The notes under the pieces are model-generated. The model saw only the letters and a program-made list of their open reading frames with translations, made no database searches and was not told where the DNA came from. From the NCBI GenBank assembly GCA_023846275.1, contig CM043868.1:19997755-20061754 (forward strand): DNA of 64,000 nucleotides. The letters are read 5' to 3'. The position numbers were made by a program, and so were the translations under genes. This DNA is from Vanilla planifolia (Eukaryota; Streptophyta; Magnoliopsida; Asparagales; Orchidaceae). Positions 1-12,288 of this stretch are shown here, one piece after another (the stretch's first letter is position 1; every line of letters begins with the position of its first letter).

Positions 1-720
1 ACTTTTGTTTTACTAATGGAAACATGTTTCAGTATAGAGAAAATTGAAGACGTGACTAGGTATTTCAATGTAATGGTGGAATCAGGATTGCAACCTGGTT
101 CATTGACTTACAATATGATCCTAACTGGGTTTGTGAAAGCTGGTAGACTGGATGAGGCTAGGGTTTACTTTAATGAGATGTTGGAGAAGGAGTTGAAATG
201 GGATCTTGCAAGTTATGAGATATTGCTGGAGGCTTTTTGTGAGGTTGATAGACTGGAGGATGTGCTAATTGTGGTTAAAGCCCTTATGATGGATGATGGC
301 ATGGTTTTTAGACCAGAGATGGTGGAGCTTGTGGAGGCTGCTGCAAGGAGAGCAAAGAAGGAGGAGGAATTGGTGAAATTTTATGATGAGGTGGACAAGG
401 AGAAAGAAGAAGCATTGATTCGAGCAGCTGAGGAAAAGGCAAGATTAGATGCTCTTGATAGGGAAGAGAGGCTGAGGAAAAGAGATGAAGCTAAGGCTAA
501 GCAGGCTGCTACTACAAAAATCACTAAAGAACATATTGAAATGCACATCAAACGAAATTTGTTGAGTAATATGGAAGAGAGACAAGATGCACCACTACTC
601 AGTGGAATTTCCTGGAATGGGAGTCAACTAAGACAGGTTTCTGATAATGTTACTTTAACTGAAGGATTCAATATTGCGAAAGAATTTGCTTCCCATAGTA
701 GTCAAGGAACAAGTCCATAG
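1..720 (+). CDS. Pentatricopeptide repeat protein with coiled-coil tail, C-terminal part
   Basis: The frame is open to the left edge and ends with TAG at 718-720, so only the C-terminal portion is present. The first ~80 residues hold two PPR-like helical hairpins (SLTYNMILTGFVKAGRLDEA, then DLASYEILLEAFCEVDRLED). A long charged alpha-helical stretch follows (roughly residues 105-165, rich in K, E, R and A), and the end is a low-complexity serine-rich tail. PPR proteins bind organellar RNA in mitochondria or plastids. A PPR array followed by a coiled coil recalls the NUWA/EMB1796-type plant proteins, but I cannot fix the orthologue. A possible 3' splice site (tgtttcag, ending at 32) raises the chance that the true exon begins at 33 and that the ATG at 16 is intronic. 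Codon use and the absence of breaks suggest a live gene. Confidence is high for PPR and low for the subgroup. Confidence 0.8.
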   Translation, partial: TFVLLMETCFSIEKIEDVTRYFNVMVESGLQPGSLTYNMILTGFVKAGRLDEARVYFNEMLEKELKWDLASYEILLEAFCEVDRLEDVLIVVKALMMDDGMVFRPEMVELVEAAARRAKKEEELVKFYDEVDKEKEEALIRAAEEKARLDALDREERLRKRDEAKAKQAATTKITKEHIEMHIKRNLLSNMEERQDAPLLSGISWNGSQLRQVSDNVTLTEGFNIAKEFASHSSQGTSP

Positions 721-1295
721 ATGATGGTTGCATTAATAGGAGATATTCAAAGAGTAATTTGTGTTGGCATTGTCCTCATAAAGCCATTTCATCGTATTGC
801 TGGGCAGGGAGCAGAATTCTTCTTGGTATTTCCTTCTCGTAATTATTAATATGGTATTGCCACTGACCAATTGCTTTTATGTTTTGTCTTTTAGAAATGG
901 AAAAAATGAATGTTTAGATAGATTGTTTATCTTAACATAAATACTCGAAAAAAAATAGTTGATTTAATAACGGATGATAATCCTTGTGATATGTCTTGAC
1001 CCTAAAATGACATTGTTATATAAATTTTTCATGTTTTTTGTTTGGCAAAAGTGGTATTTATGGCAAGATAGACGTATATAATATCATATGGGAGAATGTA
1101 CTACAAAGTGGCACCATGTAGGTTTCCCATATGTGGGAATCTCTTTACATGGTTCTAGGTAGGGAATTGTATTCTAGACCACGATCGTAATCTATTTCAA
1201 TGATTGAACTTAGGAATGTGAACATTCATCTAAGAAACATAAATACTGTATTTGACTCATATGTATAGGTGTCTTAATTGCAGAAGTACTAATAA
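721..1295. other. Non-coding 3' flank of the PPR gene
   Basis: This AT-rich sequence has no long reading frame and probably includes the PPR 3' UTR in its first 200-300 bases. I see no other feature. Confidence 0.5.
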
Positions 1296-1465
1296 GTTAC
1301 GATTATTAAGTATCGAGGATAATGATTTTTTTATTTCCATAAATAAAGGAACCTTTCTTGGAATTTTATGTGGCATTTAGGTTATGGTTATCAAGTATCG
1401 AGGATAATGATTTTTTTATTTTTGTAGATGAAGGAACTTTTCTTGAAATTTTCATGTGGCATTTG
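1296..1465. repeat. 85-bp tandem duplication
   Basis: Two adjacent copies, 1296-1380 and 1381-1465, share the order gtta(c/t)g(a/g)tta, agtatcgaggataatgat, a T-run, aaggaac(c/t)tt, a tct tgga/tcttgaa block and tgtggcattt(a/g)g. They differ at about a dozen positions, so the duplication is not recent. Confidence 0.8.
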
Positions 1466-2159
1466 GATATCATGCAACTATATTGCAAGTTGGCCACTAG
1501 TATTTGGTTTTAATATAAAAACAATTTTCTTAATGTGTAGAAAGAGGAGAAAGAGGGATGACTAAGAGATATAGTGTATAAGAGTTGATATTTTTTGCCT
1601 TATTTGCATGCATAAAGATAAAAACATAATAAAGTTTTAAAGGTATATCGTCAACATATTCTTTTTATTCAAAGGGGTTTTCATAATAAATCTTGAGTCT
1701 TATCCTTTATCAAAGGATTATTGTTTGAGATATCTCGAAATTTTACTTTTGACCTAGAGTGTTGTAAGTATGAAATTATGTAATTGAGTTTGTAATTAGT
1801 TATATTTTACTTAATTGAGTTTGTGTTGAAAGTTTGATAGATGAAAATAAAATAATAATATAATGGGATGTCTCATAAAAAATATTAATTTAAAAAGATT
1901 TAAAATTTTAATTTGAGCATGTTAATGGATATAGTTCTTTAGAAGAAACTTTTTTAATGTTTGTTTTGTATGTGTTAGAAATCACATTAAGTTGCTGTGA
2001 ATTTTTTAAGTTTAAAAGAATAAATAAGTTATTTTATGATTTGATTAAAGGGGTAGCAGGGCATATAGATGGAACTAACCTTTTGAGGGGTGTATGAGGA
2101 ATTATTTTTCCACCGCCTAATACTACAGCTAAAACTACAATAGGGTGAGGCAATGGTCT
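1466..2159. other. AT-rich intergenic stretch
   Basis: No reading frame of note and no recognisable repeat termini. Nothing further is seen. Confidence 0.4.
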
Positions 2160-2462
2160 CAGGGGTGAAAAACGGGGGGATTTCAGAGAGAGAGATAGAG
2201 ATAGAGATAGAGAGAGAGGGAATTGAGAGGAAGAAGTTTTGGCTTTCCTTGGCTGTGAAAAGGTGGGCGGAGGAAGGGGTGGGAGGGAAAACGACTGCAA
2301 GGGTGAAGGAATTTAGGAGCTGTTGTTTCTGAGTGCAAGGAAAGAAAAAAACTTGGAGCTATTGTTGCTGGAAACAGTGCAAGGTTCAATAGGTAGAACT
2401 TTCAGTAAGAATGGGGAAACTGAGAGCAATCTTGGAGAGAGAGAGAGAGGGAGGGAGGGAGG

Positions 2463-2519
<57 letters not shown>

Positions 2520-2990
2520 AATTAGAGGTCATCAGTGAAGAGAAAACTAGAGGAAAAGAGAAAGTAGCAAGGCTATGGTTTTCAGTTGAGCAGAGAAGAA
2601 AGAAGAGGAAAAGCAGGAAAAATGCTGTCCACAAGAGAAGCTGAAGCAGAAAAGGAATAGTAATAAAAACTTTTCACTGAGAGTAAGAGACGGAGAGAAG
2701 AAAGATTGTTGTAATAAAAAGGGAGTGTAACACTGAGAAAAGAGCAACATAGCAAGAGAGAATAAGAGAAAGAAAAAAATTGCTAAGGACAGTAGCTGCA
2801 GTAAGTTAGAAACTGAGGAAGGGAATCTGCAAGCTCTCGGCAAAAGTGGAGAAGGAAACATAGAGGAAGGCAGTTGGAGCAGAGAGATAGTAAAAACATT
2901 GTGAAGAATTGAATGAGGAAAGGTGTTGGAGTTGCTGTATGTAGAAGGAGTCTAAATAATAAAGTGATAGGAAAAAGAACAATGGAAAAG
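2160..2990. repeat. Purine-rich low-complexity tract
   Basis: For about 830 bases the + strand is dominated by A and G (gag, aga, gaag and ggagg words) with few pyrimidines. It includes GATA/GA arrays near 2180-2220 and a pure (GA)n at 2473-2517. Reading frames here encode only simple E/R/G or S/L/F polymers and are not credible genes. Confidence 0.8.
2473..2517. repeat. (GA)n microsatellite
   Basis: About 22 uninterrupted GA units, preceded by gggagg repeats. Confidence 0.95.
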
Positions 2991-4049
2991 AATCACTTGA
3001 AAAATCAGTTAGTTAAATTTATTTAATTACAATATAAGTAATAATAATCGCATGATTAGAACAATGCAATAATATGAGTTTACACATGACATTATTTTAT
3101 GGTATTTTTATAGTTTGAGATGTGATGTGATATTTGTGATGCATATTGCGATTTGGTATTGTGATATTGAGCTCAATATATGTATATGTATATACATGAG
3201 TTATATGTTATATATAAAATATATGATTTATAGGCCATGTGAGTAATATGAGTTATATAAATTCTATGAGTTATGTATATGTATTAGAAGCATGGAAATA
3301 TGAAATTGAGAAATGAGAAAAAAAAGTTTAATACATTGTTCAATGATTACTACATATATGAGATGATCTTAGCATATGATATAGGGTTTGATGATATTGT
3401 TATATACTATGTTTTGTGATAGCATTATTGATCTTAGTCTCTATTATTATTAGAACTTTATGTAAGGTAATCATGGGTAAAGAGTACATGACTTAGATAG
3501 CATCATATCTTATACTTTTTTGTTGCTAGTATTCATGCAAAATGATGATAAGAAGAGGCTTTGTTACTATTAGTAATTTGTGTAGGCAGATGATGGATGG
3601 AGTTGATGTTATTAAGATAGCATGGGTAGTTATTGAGAGGTCTATAAAAATAATGATGTCATAAAGATATGATATGATATGAGATCTTAATTGATTAAGT
3701 GAGGATACTTACACAACCTTTATATAGTATATATACATAAAATTATATGTCATTAATTATTAAAAATTCATGAGACTTTATGTGCAACATGTGGTCCAGG
3801 AAATATTTGCTAAAAGGGATTTAAAAAAAAGAGTTGAGTCTCAAAATATCATTGAAGGAAAAAATGTTCAATAAAAAATTGAGAATCAAAACAGTCTATT
3901 ATATTTGTCATCTTCATAGCTTATTGGTGGTATAGGAGAAAGTTATGTTATGGGTAAAATTATTGGCCAATTTCATTGAATGCACTCTTCGTATTTTATA
4001 GGAGGATTTTATCTATTAGTTGTAGAAAGATGGGTAAAAAGAACAAGTA
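2991..4049. other. AT-rich intergenic stretch
   Basis: Many short TATAT, ATGAT and gatatgat runs but no gene. The right end may already be degraded retroelement sequence continuous with the gag remnant that follows. Confidence 0.4.
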
Positions 4050-5260
4050 AGATTTTTAATGGTATGACATGCCTTGAGAACAAAAAATTATCACTAGCTA
4101 CTATAGTATTATAAGAGGATGCATATTTATGGTGGGATTGTTGACATCAAATTGAGTTCAGAGATAGGCCTAAATAATATACATTTTGAAAATAATTTTT
4201 TGAAGATTTTGAAAATATTATAACCCTATATTAGTTAGAGAAAATCAATTTTGTATAGAAATATTTATCATAATTTTAATGAGTGAAAATTTGTTATTCA
4301 GATATACCTCTAATATGATTGGAGATGATTTATATTTAAGAGAGAATGGGGACGTGATATTTAGTCTGTCTTAATTACTTTTAGAATTGTCAACTTTGCT
4401 AAATTAATGGAAAATACCAAATTGGTAAAGCAAGGTCTACAAGCTTTAAGAGTCCTAGGAATTAGGAGAAAGAAGGAATGATGAACTTCTTAGAATTAGA
4501 AGTAGATCTTTCTTTAAAAGAAATATTAGATGAGATAAATGTATCAATGGTTTGGTAAATCTAGTTTTAGTAGGCAAGGGTTTGGTGCCAGTAGTGGCAT
4601 ATCAAATGTAGTATATAATGAAAAGATACCTGAATGTTCAAATCATGGATGATTTCATAGAGTTACTTGTTGGTTGTGGGAAGGCCAGATGAGATGCTTC
4701 ATGTGGGGAGTTGGTCATATGACCAAAGTTTGTCACTGAGTTGGATTAGGATTTAGTGAAGATTTAATGTCCTAGAATTTTATTAGAGGTGGTAGTAGAG
4801 GAGATGTAGGTAAAGGTAGAGGTATGTCATCTCCTATGATATCAAGGAGAGCAATAGAGGACAATTTTTGGTAGAGGTGGCCAGTCTCAACTAAATGCTA
4901 TTTTCCAATAGGATGCTCTCTGTTCTAGTTTGTGCGCTCGATAGGACATTGTTTTTCGTTTGGATCACCACCATAAGCATAAAATTTTAAATTTATAAAT
5001 TTAATTTTGTTGTATTTTGAGTATAACATAATTATAATTGAGTTTTGTCATGGTTTCAAGTTTATGCTTGGAGATGTTTTATGTATGACTAATTAGAATG
5101 ATAAATATAATTAATTTGACGTCTCTGACACTATTGCAACTTAAGTATTATTTTAGGTTGTTCAAGTAGATCATAGATTGTGTATGGTGAATCTTCAAGA
5201 AGGTTTTATTTAAATTGCGCTTCTTGAAATAGATGACTCCTATTTGCTAGCTATAAGCAT
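4050..5260 (+). mobile_element. Ty3/gypsy LTR retrotransposon remnant (gag to protease side)
   Basis: Translation of the + strand gives a plant Ty3/gypsy gag pattern in order: an EDAYLWW-like motif near 4110-4140, a diverged CX2CX4HX4C-like zinc knuckle (C-F-M-W-G-x-G-H-x4-C) near 4695-4735, a G/R-rich linker near 4780-4830, and traces resembling the gag-protease junction just after. The element is old and broken many times over. No LTR could be matched to it. It lies on the opposite strand to the element at 5.85-9.72 kb, so the two are separate insertions. Confidence 0.6.
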
Positions 5261-5849
5261 ATCCTTCATTAACAAGGGTTCTTCTTTGACACTTGTTATC
5301 AAGTAATTCAATTTGTATAGTTATTCATGTTTAGTATTTTTTTTATTTTTGTTTTCTTATATATTATTTTTAAAAATATTTTGATAGTATATGACTTCAT
5401 GTATCTTTTTATTATTCATCCTATTTTGCAATTATTACTTTATATTTGTTTGCATGATTTTGGCAGTAGATTGTTGTTTGATGCACATTATAGTTTTAGT
5501 TGCTATTATATGCACAATTACTATAGATTTGAAAAATGTATTCACAGCTTCCTGTACGGCAACTAGGAACTCCAATTCCTAGATCAGACTTATTGAAATA
5601 AAAAAATGCACAAAAAAGATGAAATTAGGGTTGGAGAAACACTTTCTTTTTTGTTGGATTTCACGAAAGAACATACAAGGTAAGAAATGCATACAAGTAT
5701 ATGGGTGGTTCTTCAAAACCATTTTTACAATGATTTATAACTTTACAAGTGGTGGACGGTTACTCAATTTAGCACTCTGCAATAATTCTTTAACTTTCTC
5801 AACAATTAGTCAAAGGACAATGGCTGCATTTTGGAATTTTCCCCAGATC
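5261..5849. other. Unassigned AT-rich stretch between two retroelement remnants
   Basis: Two overlapping frames (5327-5566 and 5391-5582) encode only hydrophobic F/I/Y/L-rich strings typical of AT-rich non-coding DNA. No family was recognised. Confidence 0.35.
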
Positions 5850-8800
5850 CACTGAAGCTAAAGGTGTGGCAAACCCCCCACCAGAAGAACTCAACATCCT
5901 CGTCGACAATTATTCAACAATCTGCCTCTCACATTGCCATAGAATAGTGTCCTTCTCCAATGATGTTTCATTAGTAGGTTTCCCTTTCCATTGAGCCAAA
6001 AACTCAGTTCTACGAATCTTCTTACTTTGTCCAAATGTTCGATGATTTAGGATCTTCTTCACATCTTGAGCAAATTGTTATTGCACAACAAGTGGAGCAT
6101 ACTTGGTTTGGCTCCTTAAGAGCTCCACCTCATCTTCGTGATATTTCCTTAAGAAGTTCACATGAAAGGTTGTGTGGACCTTGATTATGTTATTTAAATT
6201 TAGTCTATACTTTGAGATCAATCCACAGTGCACAGGTTGGCTATTGATTTTCCTTTAAATCTGTAGAGTCAACTTTAGCAATACTTTGTCTTCTATATTG
6301 AACTTAACTTATTTGCACTTTTGATCCACATACTTCATTCTTTTTGTAGCTTGCCTCAAGTCATCGTGAGCTTCCTTAAGCATTTTTTGCTTGTTTCTAG
6401 CATACTTGTTTGTTGTAGGAGACTTCCTATTGGACGTTTGTTGTGCTCGAAGGGAATATGGGGTTGCTGTCTTAAAACTAGCTCAAACGAACTCAGCTCT
6501 GTTGTTGAGGACTTGTGCAAGTTATAACAAAACAACACACTGTCTAACAACTCTAACCAATTTTTTGAACTTGTCATGATGTAAATATCTTAAGTATTCT
6601 TTTAGCAATTGGTTTATCATCTTTATTTGTTCTTCGTTTTGTAGGTGACTGCTTGTAAAGAATTTCAGATTGGTTCTCATTAAATTAAGTAGTGAAGTCT
6701 AGAATTTTTCTGTAAATCTTGCATCTCAATCACTCACAATGTCTTCGAGCATGCCGAAATACTTAATCATATGCTAATAAAACAAATTAGTAATTACATC
6801 GGCCAAACAAGCTAAAGATGCAGTAATGAATACAACATACTTTGAGAAGCGATCAAGAACTATAATTACTGAGACCATGTCATTGATTTTGGGGAACCCA
6901 TTATGAAGTCCTTGGAAATTGATGCCCACGATTTCTTTGGAATTGGAGGTTGTAACAAACTTGCTTCCTGTCTCTTCTCTACTTTATCTTATTGGCATAT
7001 CAAATAAGTCTTGATATAGAACAGAATACTAGTCTAGGCTACTAGTAAGAGCAAGATGAGAGAGTTAACATTCTTTTCCTACTAGGATGTCTAGCCCACT
7101 ATGGATTATGTTACTCTTTAAGTGGCTCTCTCTGTAAGCCATTTTCATAAGGGACAAATATTTTGTCATCCTTGGACATCAAGAGACCATCCTCGATTCA
7201 ATAGCGTCTCACAATTCCTTCTCAGACCTTCTCAACAGCTTACCATGAGCTTCATCATTTGTAGCAGTAGTCCAAATTTTGTCAATCATGTTTGTTTTCA
7301 ACCTAATAACAATATAGATAACAACAAATACCTCTTTTCAATTCAGCACATCAGTAACTTGATTGTGCTTATATGGCTTGCGCTTCTACATAATGTCATA
7401 TTTAGCTAGGAAATTTTGCCAATGAGTTTGCTTTGGTGATAATATCTTTTATGTTTTGAGGAATGTGTTGGCAACGTTGCTAGTTCATGCAACAAATTTT
7501 GTTCATAGCAAGTGCACCCTTAATTTGAAGGCAATGCACAACAGCAATTATTTTTTTTTCATGAGTTAAATACTTTTGTTGCATAGTATTAAGGTTCTTG
7601 CTCTCAAAAGCAATGGGGAAGCCTTCTTGCACCACAACCTTGCCAATAGTTTTGTTTGGCGCATTTGAATGCACTTCAAATGATAACTCAAAGTCAGGTA
7701 GTTGTAACACTAGTTCGTTGAAAATGACAACTTTGAGTTTGTCAAATACCTCTTGACAAGCATCAGAGCAATTCCACATTTCTTTCTTCTATAGATCCAT
7801 TAATGGGATAGCCTTTTTTGAGTATTTAGCATTGAATCTGTGATAATAATTTTCTAAACCGAGAAAAAAATCTCAGTTCTAAGACCTTTGTTGGAGCTTG
7901 CCAATCCACAATGAATTAAACTTTCCTTGGATTCATTCTCACCTAGCGATTGCTAACCAAGTGTCCAAGGAATATGATTTCTTCTTTAGTAATTTCACAT
8001 TTTTCCTTCTTCACATAGTGTTGAATTCTCTTAACCAACACCTTCCTCAAATGCTGATCATGCTCTTCGAGAGAGTTATTATAAATCATAATGTTATCCA
8101 AGTAAAATACAACACATTCATCAAGATACTCATAAAAAATATTATTCATTAAATTGCATAATATAGCAAGGGTATTTGTTAAGCCAAAAGACATGACTAA
8201 AAACTTAAAAGAGTCATATGGGGTCACACAAGTAGTTTTGGTTTCATCTCTAGTTGTAACTGTGACTTATTGATATCTTGACTACAAATTCAGCTTGGTG
8301 AACCTTGTTATTGTGCATAATCAATTCAGTAAGTCCTGCACCAAAAGAGTTGGGTACTTATTCTTTACTATCACCTTGTTCAATACATGGTAATCCATAC
8401 ACATTTTCACAAAAATCATTCTATTTTCTTTGAAGTAGCATGGGGGCAACAATGGGAGTTTTAGATGCTTGAATGAAGTCTACTTCCACCAACTCATTTA
8501 GTTGTTTGTACAATTCAGCTAACTCCAAAGGAAACATTCGGTATGATAAACATGTAGGAGGAATAACATCAGGTAGCAGCTCAATTTTGTGATTGATCTC
8601 TTTTCTTGGAGGTAGGCTTTTAGGCAACACCTAAAGCATGACATTTACAAACTCATTCAAAACTTTTGCAATTGCATCAAGCATCTTGTTGACTTGATTT
8701 TCTTTGATCTCAACCAATGCAGCAAGGAATGCATCCTTGTCAGTTGTCAACCACTTTTCTAGTTGTATTGCTGAAATACATTTTTTTGTTTTGTTCTTCT

Positions 8801-9720
8801 TTTCAACTCTTTTCTTCCCATACAGATGCTAGCAAGGAACAAAGCAAACAATTTTTTTTTTGTATCACTATAATCCCATCAAGGTGAGGCATTGGGGTTG
8901 TTTTACACTTTGTACAAAAGTTTATTCCAAGGATCAAATCAAAATCATCCAAAGGAATGACCAGCAAAATGGCTATTATCATCCAAAATCCCAAAGTTAA
9001 TGGTACTCCATAAGCCATTCCAATCACAATTTTGAGCCTTTGCATTGTAGTTTTTAAAAAATTAGGGCACTTGCTTACTCACAACCCAAATTTCTGGACA
9101 AGCTTTGCAATCCCAAAAGCACTTGTGTCCACCATTACCACCATCGCTTGGCCATTCATTTTCATTGATATGTGTATCAACAAAGAGTGAGCAACAGCCT
9201 CATCGCTAGTTGTATTCAACATCTTAGTTGAATCAGTTATCAAGGGATTGAGTAATTGTAAGGGATTGACAAATACAATAATTTCTTTATTAGATTTTTC
9301 ACTAGCTTTCTCAACCATGAGGGTATTAAGTTTATTGTGCTTGGGGCAATCTTTTGCATAATAAGGTCCATTGCATAGAAAATAACTTTATTTATTGATT
9401 TGTTTGTACCTTATAAGGAAGATAACTCTTACTTCTGTTTTTCTTTTTAATTCTTCTCACTCTCACCATGCTTTGTTGTATCTTGCTTCCATTCTTCTGT
9501 TTTTTTTCTTTGCCTTTCTCTTTGGATTTTAAAATGGTATCTGAAGCTTTGGAAATCCTCAAGTCCACCAGAGCGTCAGTACTAGTGATTGCACTTGATA
9601 AGTTTTTCATATTTTGTTGACAAAGCTTCAGTTGCACCTAAGGTTGTAGCCCAGACAAGAAGTTAATGTAGTGTCATCTTTTAGCATTTCTTTCATATAT
9701 TTTTTAGCTTTTTGTGTTTG
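5850..9720 (-). mobile_element. Chromovirus (Ty3/gypsy with chromodomain), old and broken
   Basis: Read on the minus strand the parts follow the canonical Ty3/gypsy order. A gag C-terminus with a zinc knuckle (CNGPYYAKDCPK-like) lies near 9310-9700. The protease region is near 8800-9320 (DDFDLILGINF). Reverse transcriptase starts near 8630 (PPRKEINHKIELLPD) and continues at 7943-8227 with the YLDNI form of the catalytic box and FLGHLVS. RNase H lies near 7480-7780. Integrase C-terminal sequence is at 6356-6577 (NWLELLDSVLFCYNLHKSS). A chromodomain (EFLAQWKGKP) is near 5930-6080. The chromodomain places it among the plant chromoviruses, perhaps near Reina/Galadriel types. It has many breaks and no convincing LTR pair, so it is old. 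Confidence 0.85.
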
Positions 9721-10189
9721 AAATGTGAAGTAGCAGTGCTCCATTAGTGCTTATACAAATATATGTATATGTTTATGAGCCTTTAACCCAATCTATCCTG
9801 TTTAGAGTTGTCAATTTAATTGGTAGATGCAACAAAGGACTTTGTTTACTGTTTCTAATACCATTATTATCCAGATAGGTTTCAGTTCATATTTTTCTAA
9901 ATGCAATTATGTCTTCAAAAAAGATACGTTTTCACCTTGTGTTTTCCAGAACCAGTGCTGGAGGACATTAAGTTATTTAAGGTCTCTTAAGTTTATTATG
10001 TTTATGAAACATATATTTGGTATATTTAAAAAGTTATGTCAAGTTTTTCAAAATTTGTTTTATTCACACTAATCAAATTTTTAAAGGCAATCTTTTAAAA
10101 ACTTTGTTTCTAAAGAGCTTCTAATTAATTCTCTTAATTGCCGCGTAATCTCTTTGTTTTTTAGTTATATATAATAGTCATCTGATTTT
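9721..10189. other. Unassigned spacer
   Basis: AT-rich sequence with one hydrophobic, C/F-rich frame (9827-10072) that resembles no protein I know. No feature is supported. Confidence 0.35.
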
Positions 10190-10380
10190 TGTTGTGCAGT
10201 CTATATTAAAATGAACAAGTATTCGGGGTGAATTAAGTTTAATTTTGATGGCTTGGTTTGTGGGGACGAGAACGTGTGCTGTCGGCATTGGGGTTTTCAC
10301 ATGGGATGCCTTGGCAGTGTTCTTCTGATAGTTTTACAGTCAATAATGGCAGGAAAAAAGTACAGTTGCTTAATTCGCAG
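10190..10380 (+). pseudogene. Possible degraded RNase H-like (RVT_3-type) fragment
   Basis: The + strand reads KFNFDG, then after a frame change CAVGIGVFTWD. This resembles the start of the plant RNase H-like domain (K-x-N-x-D-G then G-x-G-x-V-x-R-D). The same domain type appears better preserved at 12.29 kb, so this may be a second, more decayed copy or part of the same degraded locus. Short match, low confidence. Confidence 0.3.
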
Positions 10381-11222
10381 TGTATTGTAAGCTGCTGTTT
10401 TAAAATCTGTTATTAATGTATAATCCATTGAAAGATTTGAACGTTAACGTATTCATCGTCTATACAAGTTTACGATATTTTAAAATTTCACGTATTCTGT
10501 ATATTTTAGAAATTACGGACTCTGGCAAATTTTATTTATTTATTCTGCTTATTCTAAATACATATATCTTCAAGTTAACCTATTCAAGTTTGTGTGTCCA
10601 TGTGTTATTACATGCCAAAATTTTTACTTATTATTGAAACTTGTATTTCAACAAAAAATATTTAATTTGTTTATGAATATCCTAAATAGGTTTCACCGAC
10701 TTAGAGTTTGTCAAAAATTTTTGAACTCCAAATAAGTGAAAGCTTGTCTGTTGTAGCGTCATGAAATTGTTGAAGGTGAAGAGAGTGCTCTGTTTGGTTT
10801 AGCAAGTTGTTTATTCTTAACAAGTTTTTCTATCCTCTTTGCCTAGTATATGCCACGTCTCATGTTTATATTTCTATGGCAGTGTTGATTATAGTTGAGC
10901 TTAAATAATTGAATTGCAATCAATAAAGACACTGTGTTATCTAGTTTAGGTGTGGGTGACGCAACCCAAGTCCCACGAAGTCGCGTGTAAGTTATAAGAG
11001 TGGTGAGATTTTATTGAAGCATAGTTTATTTTGAGGATCATACCTAATGATGGTACGTTATGGATGCATAGATTCAAGGCTTGTGAAAAGACCAAGAAAG
11101 ATTTTTTGTTTGCAAAAGGACTTGTATATTATTGGTTGATTTTTTTTGGAGGTTGGGGTGTGGGGAATGAGACGATTGTAGATTATATTATATAGTGTGG
11201 ACAATTCTTTGATAGAAGACAA
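10381..11222. other. Unassigned stretch between RNase H-like fragment and a small ORF
   Basis: Mixed composition, less AT-rich than its surroundings around 10,920-11,200, which suggests decayed coding sequence. No family is recognised. Confidence 0.3.
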
Positions 11223-11654
11223 TTGAGCAGGCCTTTTTCTTTACGCAAATGGCCTGGTTTGGTTCAAATAGAGGTTGACCATCTTGAAAAGTTTAGGGTT
11301 TGGTCATGGATGATAGATAGTACGAATGTAGCGTACTTATTGCTCACTTTATGTCTCATCTTATGGATAAAGAGATTAGTTTTACATTTCATTGAGGGCA
11401 ATAACATCTCTGATGATACTTTATATGTTTCTCTTTGGCGAGTGTGGCAATTCCAAGTTGGTGCTAAAAGATTATGGCTCAATGGAAACATTGGCTACTT
11501 TCTTGTGGTAAGTTTGTTTGGGACGTTTTTTGACTTTTTCATGATTGAGGATGCGACGGTTTACTTTTTTTGTTCATTGCCTTTGGGTAGTTCTACTTCT
11601 AGAGACTTTGAGCATGCTCTCTTCTATAGGTTTTCTTTGGATGTCTTTTGTTAA
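11223..11654 (+). pseudogene. Unrecognised 143-codon frame, probably retroelement debris
   Basis: The frame encodes RPFSLRKWPGLVQIEVDHLE and a following W/L/F-rich segment. It lacks a signal peptide, clear membrane topology or any motif I recognise. It lies 0.6 kb upstream of an RNase H-like frame on the same strand, so one degraded LINE-like or domesticated RNase H locus could span both. It is not a confident gene. Confidence 0.25.
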
Positions 11655-12288
11655 GTCAATATGGTCTTGCACATTTATGGGATGGTATGCTCCATTGTTT
11701 TTTTTTTATTGTACTTTTGCTAAGGCAACAATCATTGTTAATTCTTTACTTTGGATTCTTGTGACAAACCTTTACAACATTTGCTAGAGCCTTAATGTTA
11801 GGGTGCACGAAAGTCCTATGTCCACTCTAGAGAAGGTTATAAATATAATTGTCCTTTTAACTCAATTGATTCATCCTATGACCCACTTGTAGTTGTATAC
11901 ATTATGATCAAATAGCCTTCCTGGCTATTGTAACCCTCTTGATGGATTCTTTTTCCCTAAACTAAATAGAGATCAAATTTGATAGATTTGTTTGTCTTGA
12001 CGGTTTAATTAACATTAACTTTATTATCAAAAGTAATTGTGAATGTCTTTTAGAAATAAAGGAAATATTAGTAATTTTGTTTTCAACTCCAGATGTTAAG
12101 GATAGAGAGATGTGGAACATTGTCGTATTTGTTAGTGCATGGACATAATAGATTTATAGCATATGCTTTTGGGATTATTCTTTACTATTATTATGGTGAT
12201 GGAGACATTTTTGGTGATGACTTTGACTTGATAAGTTTTACATCTATCATCCTCTTTTTATTGGAACTAGAAAGTTGCTCATTACTTT

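Noticed and set aside
2034-2861. Frames encoding S/L/F/P or E/R polymers
   Set aside because: These are translations of the GA/CT-rich low-complexity tract, not genes.
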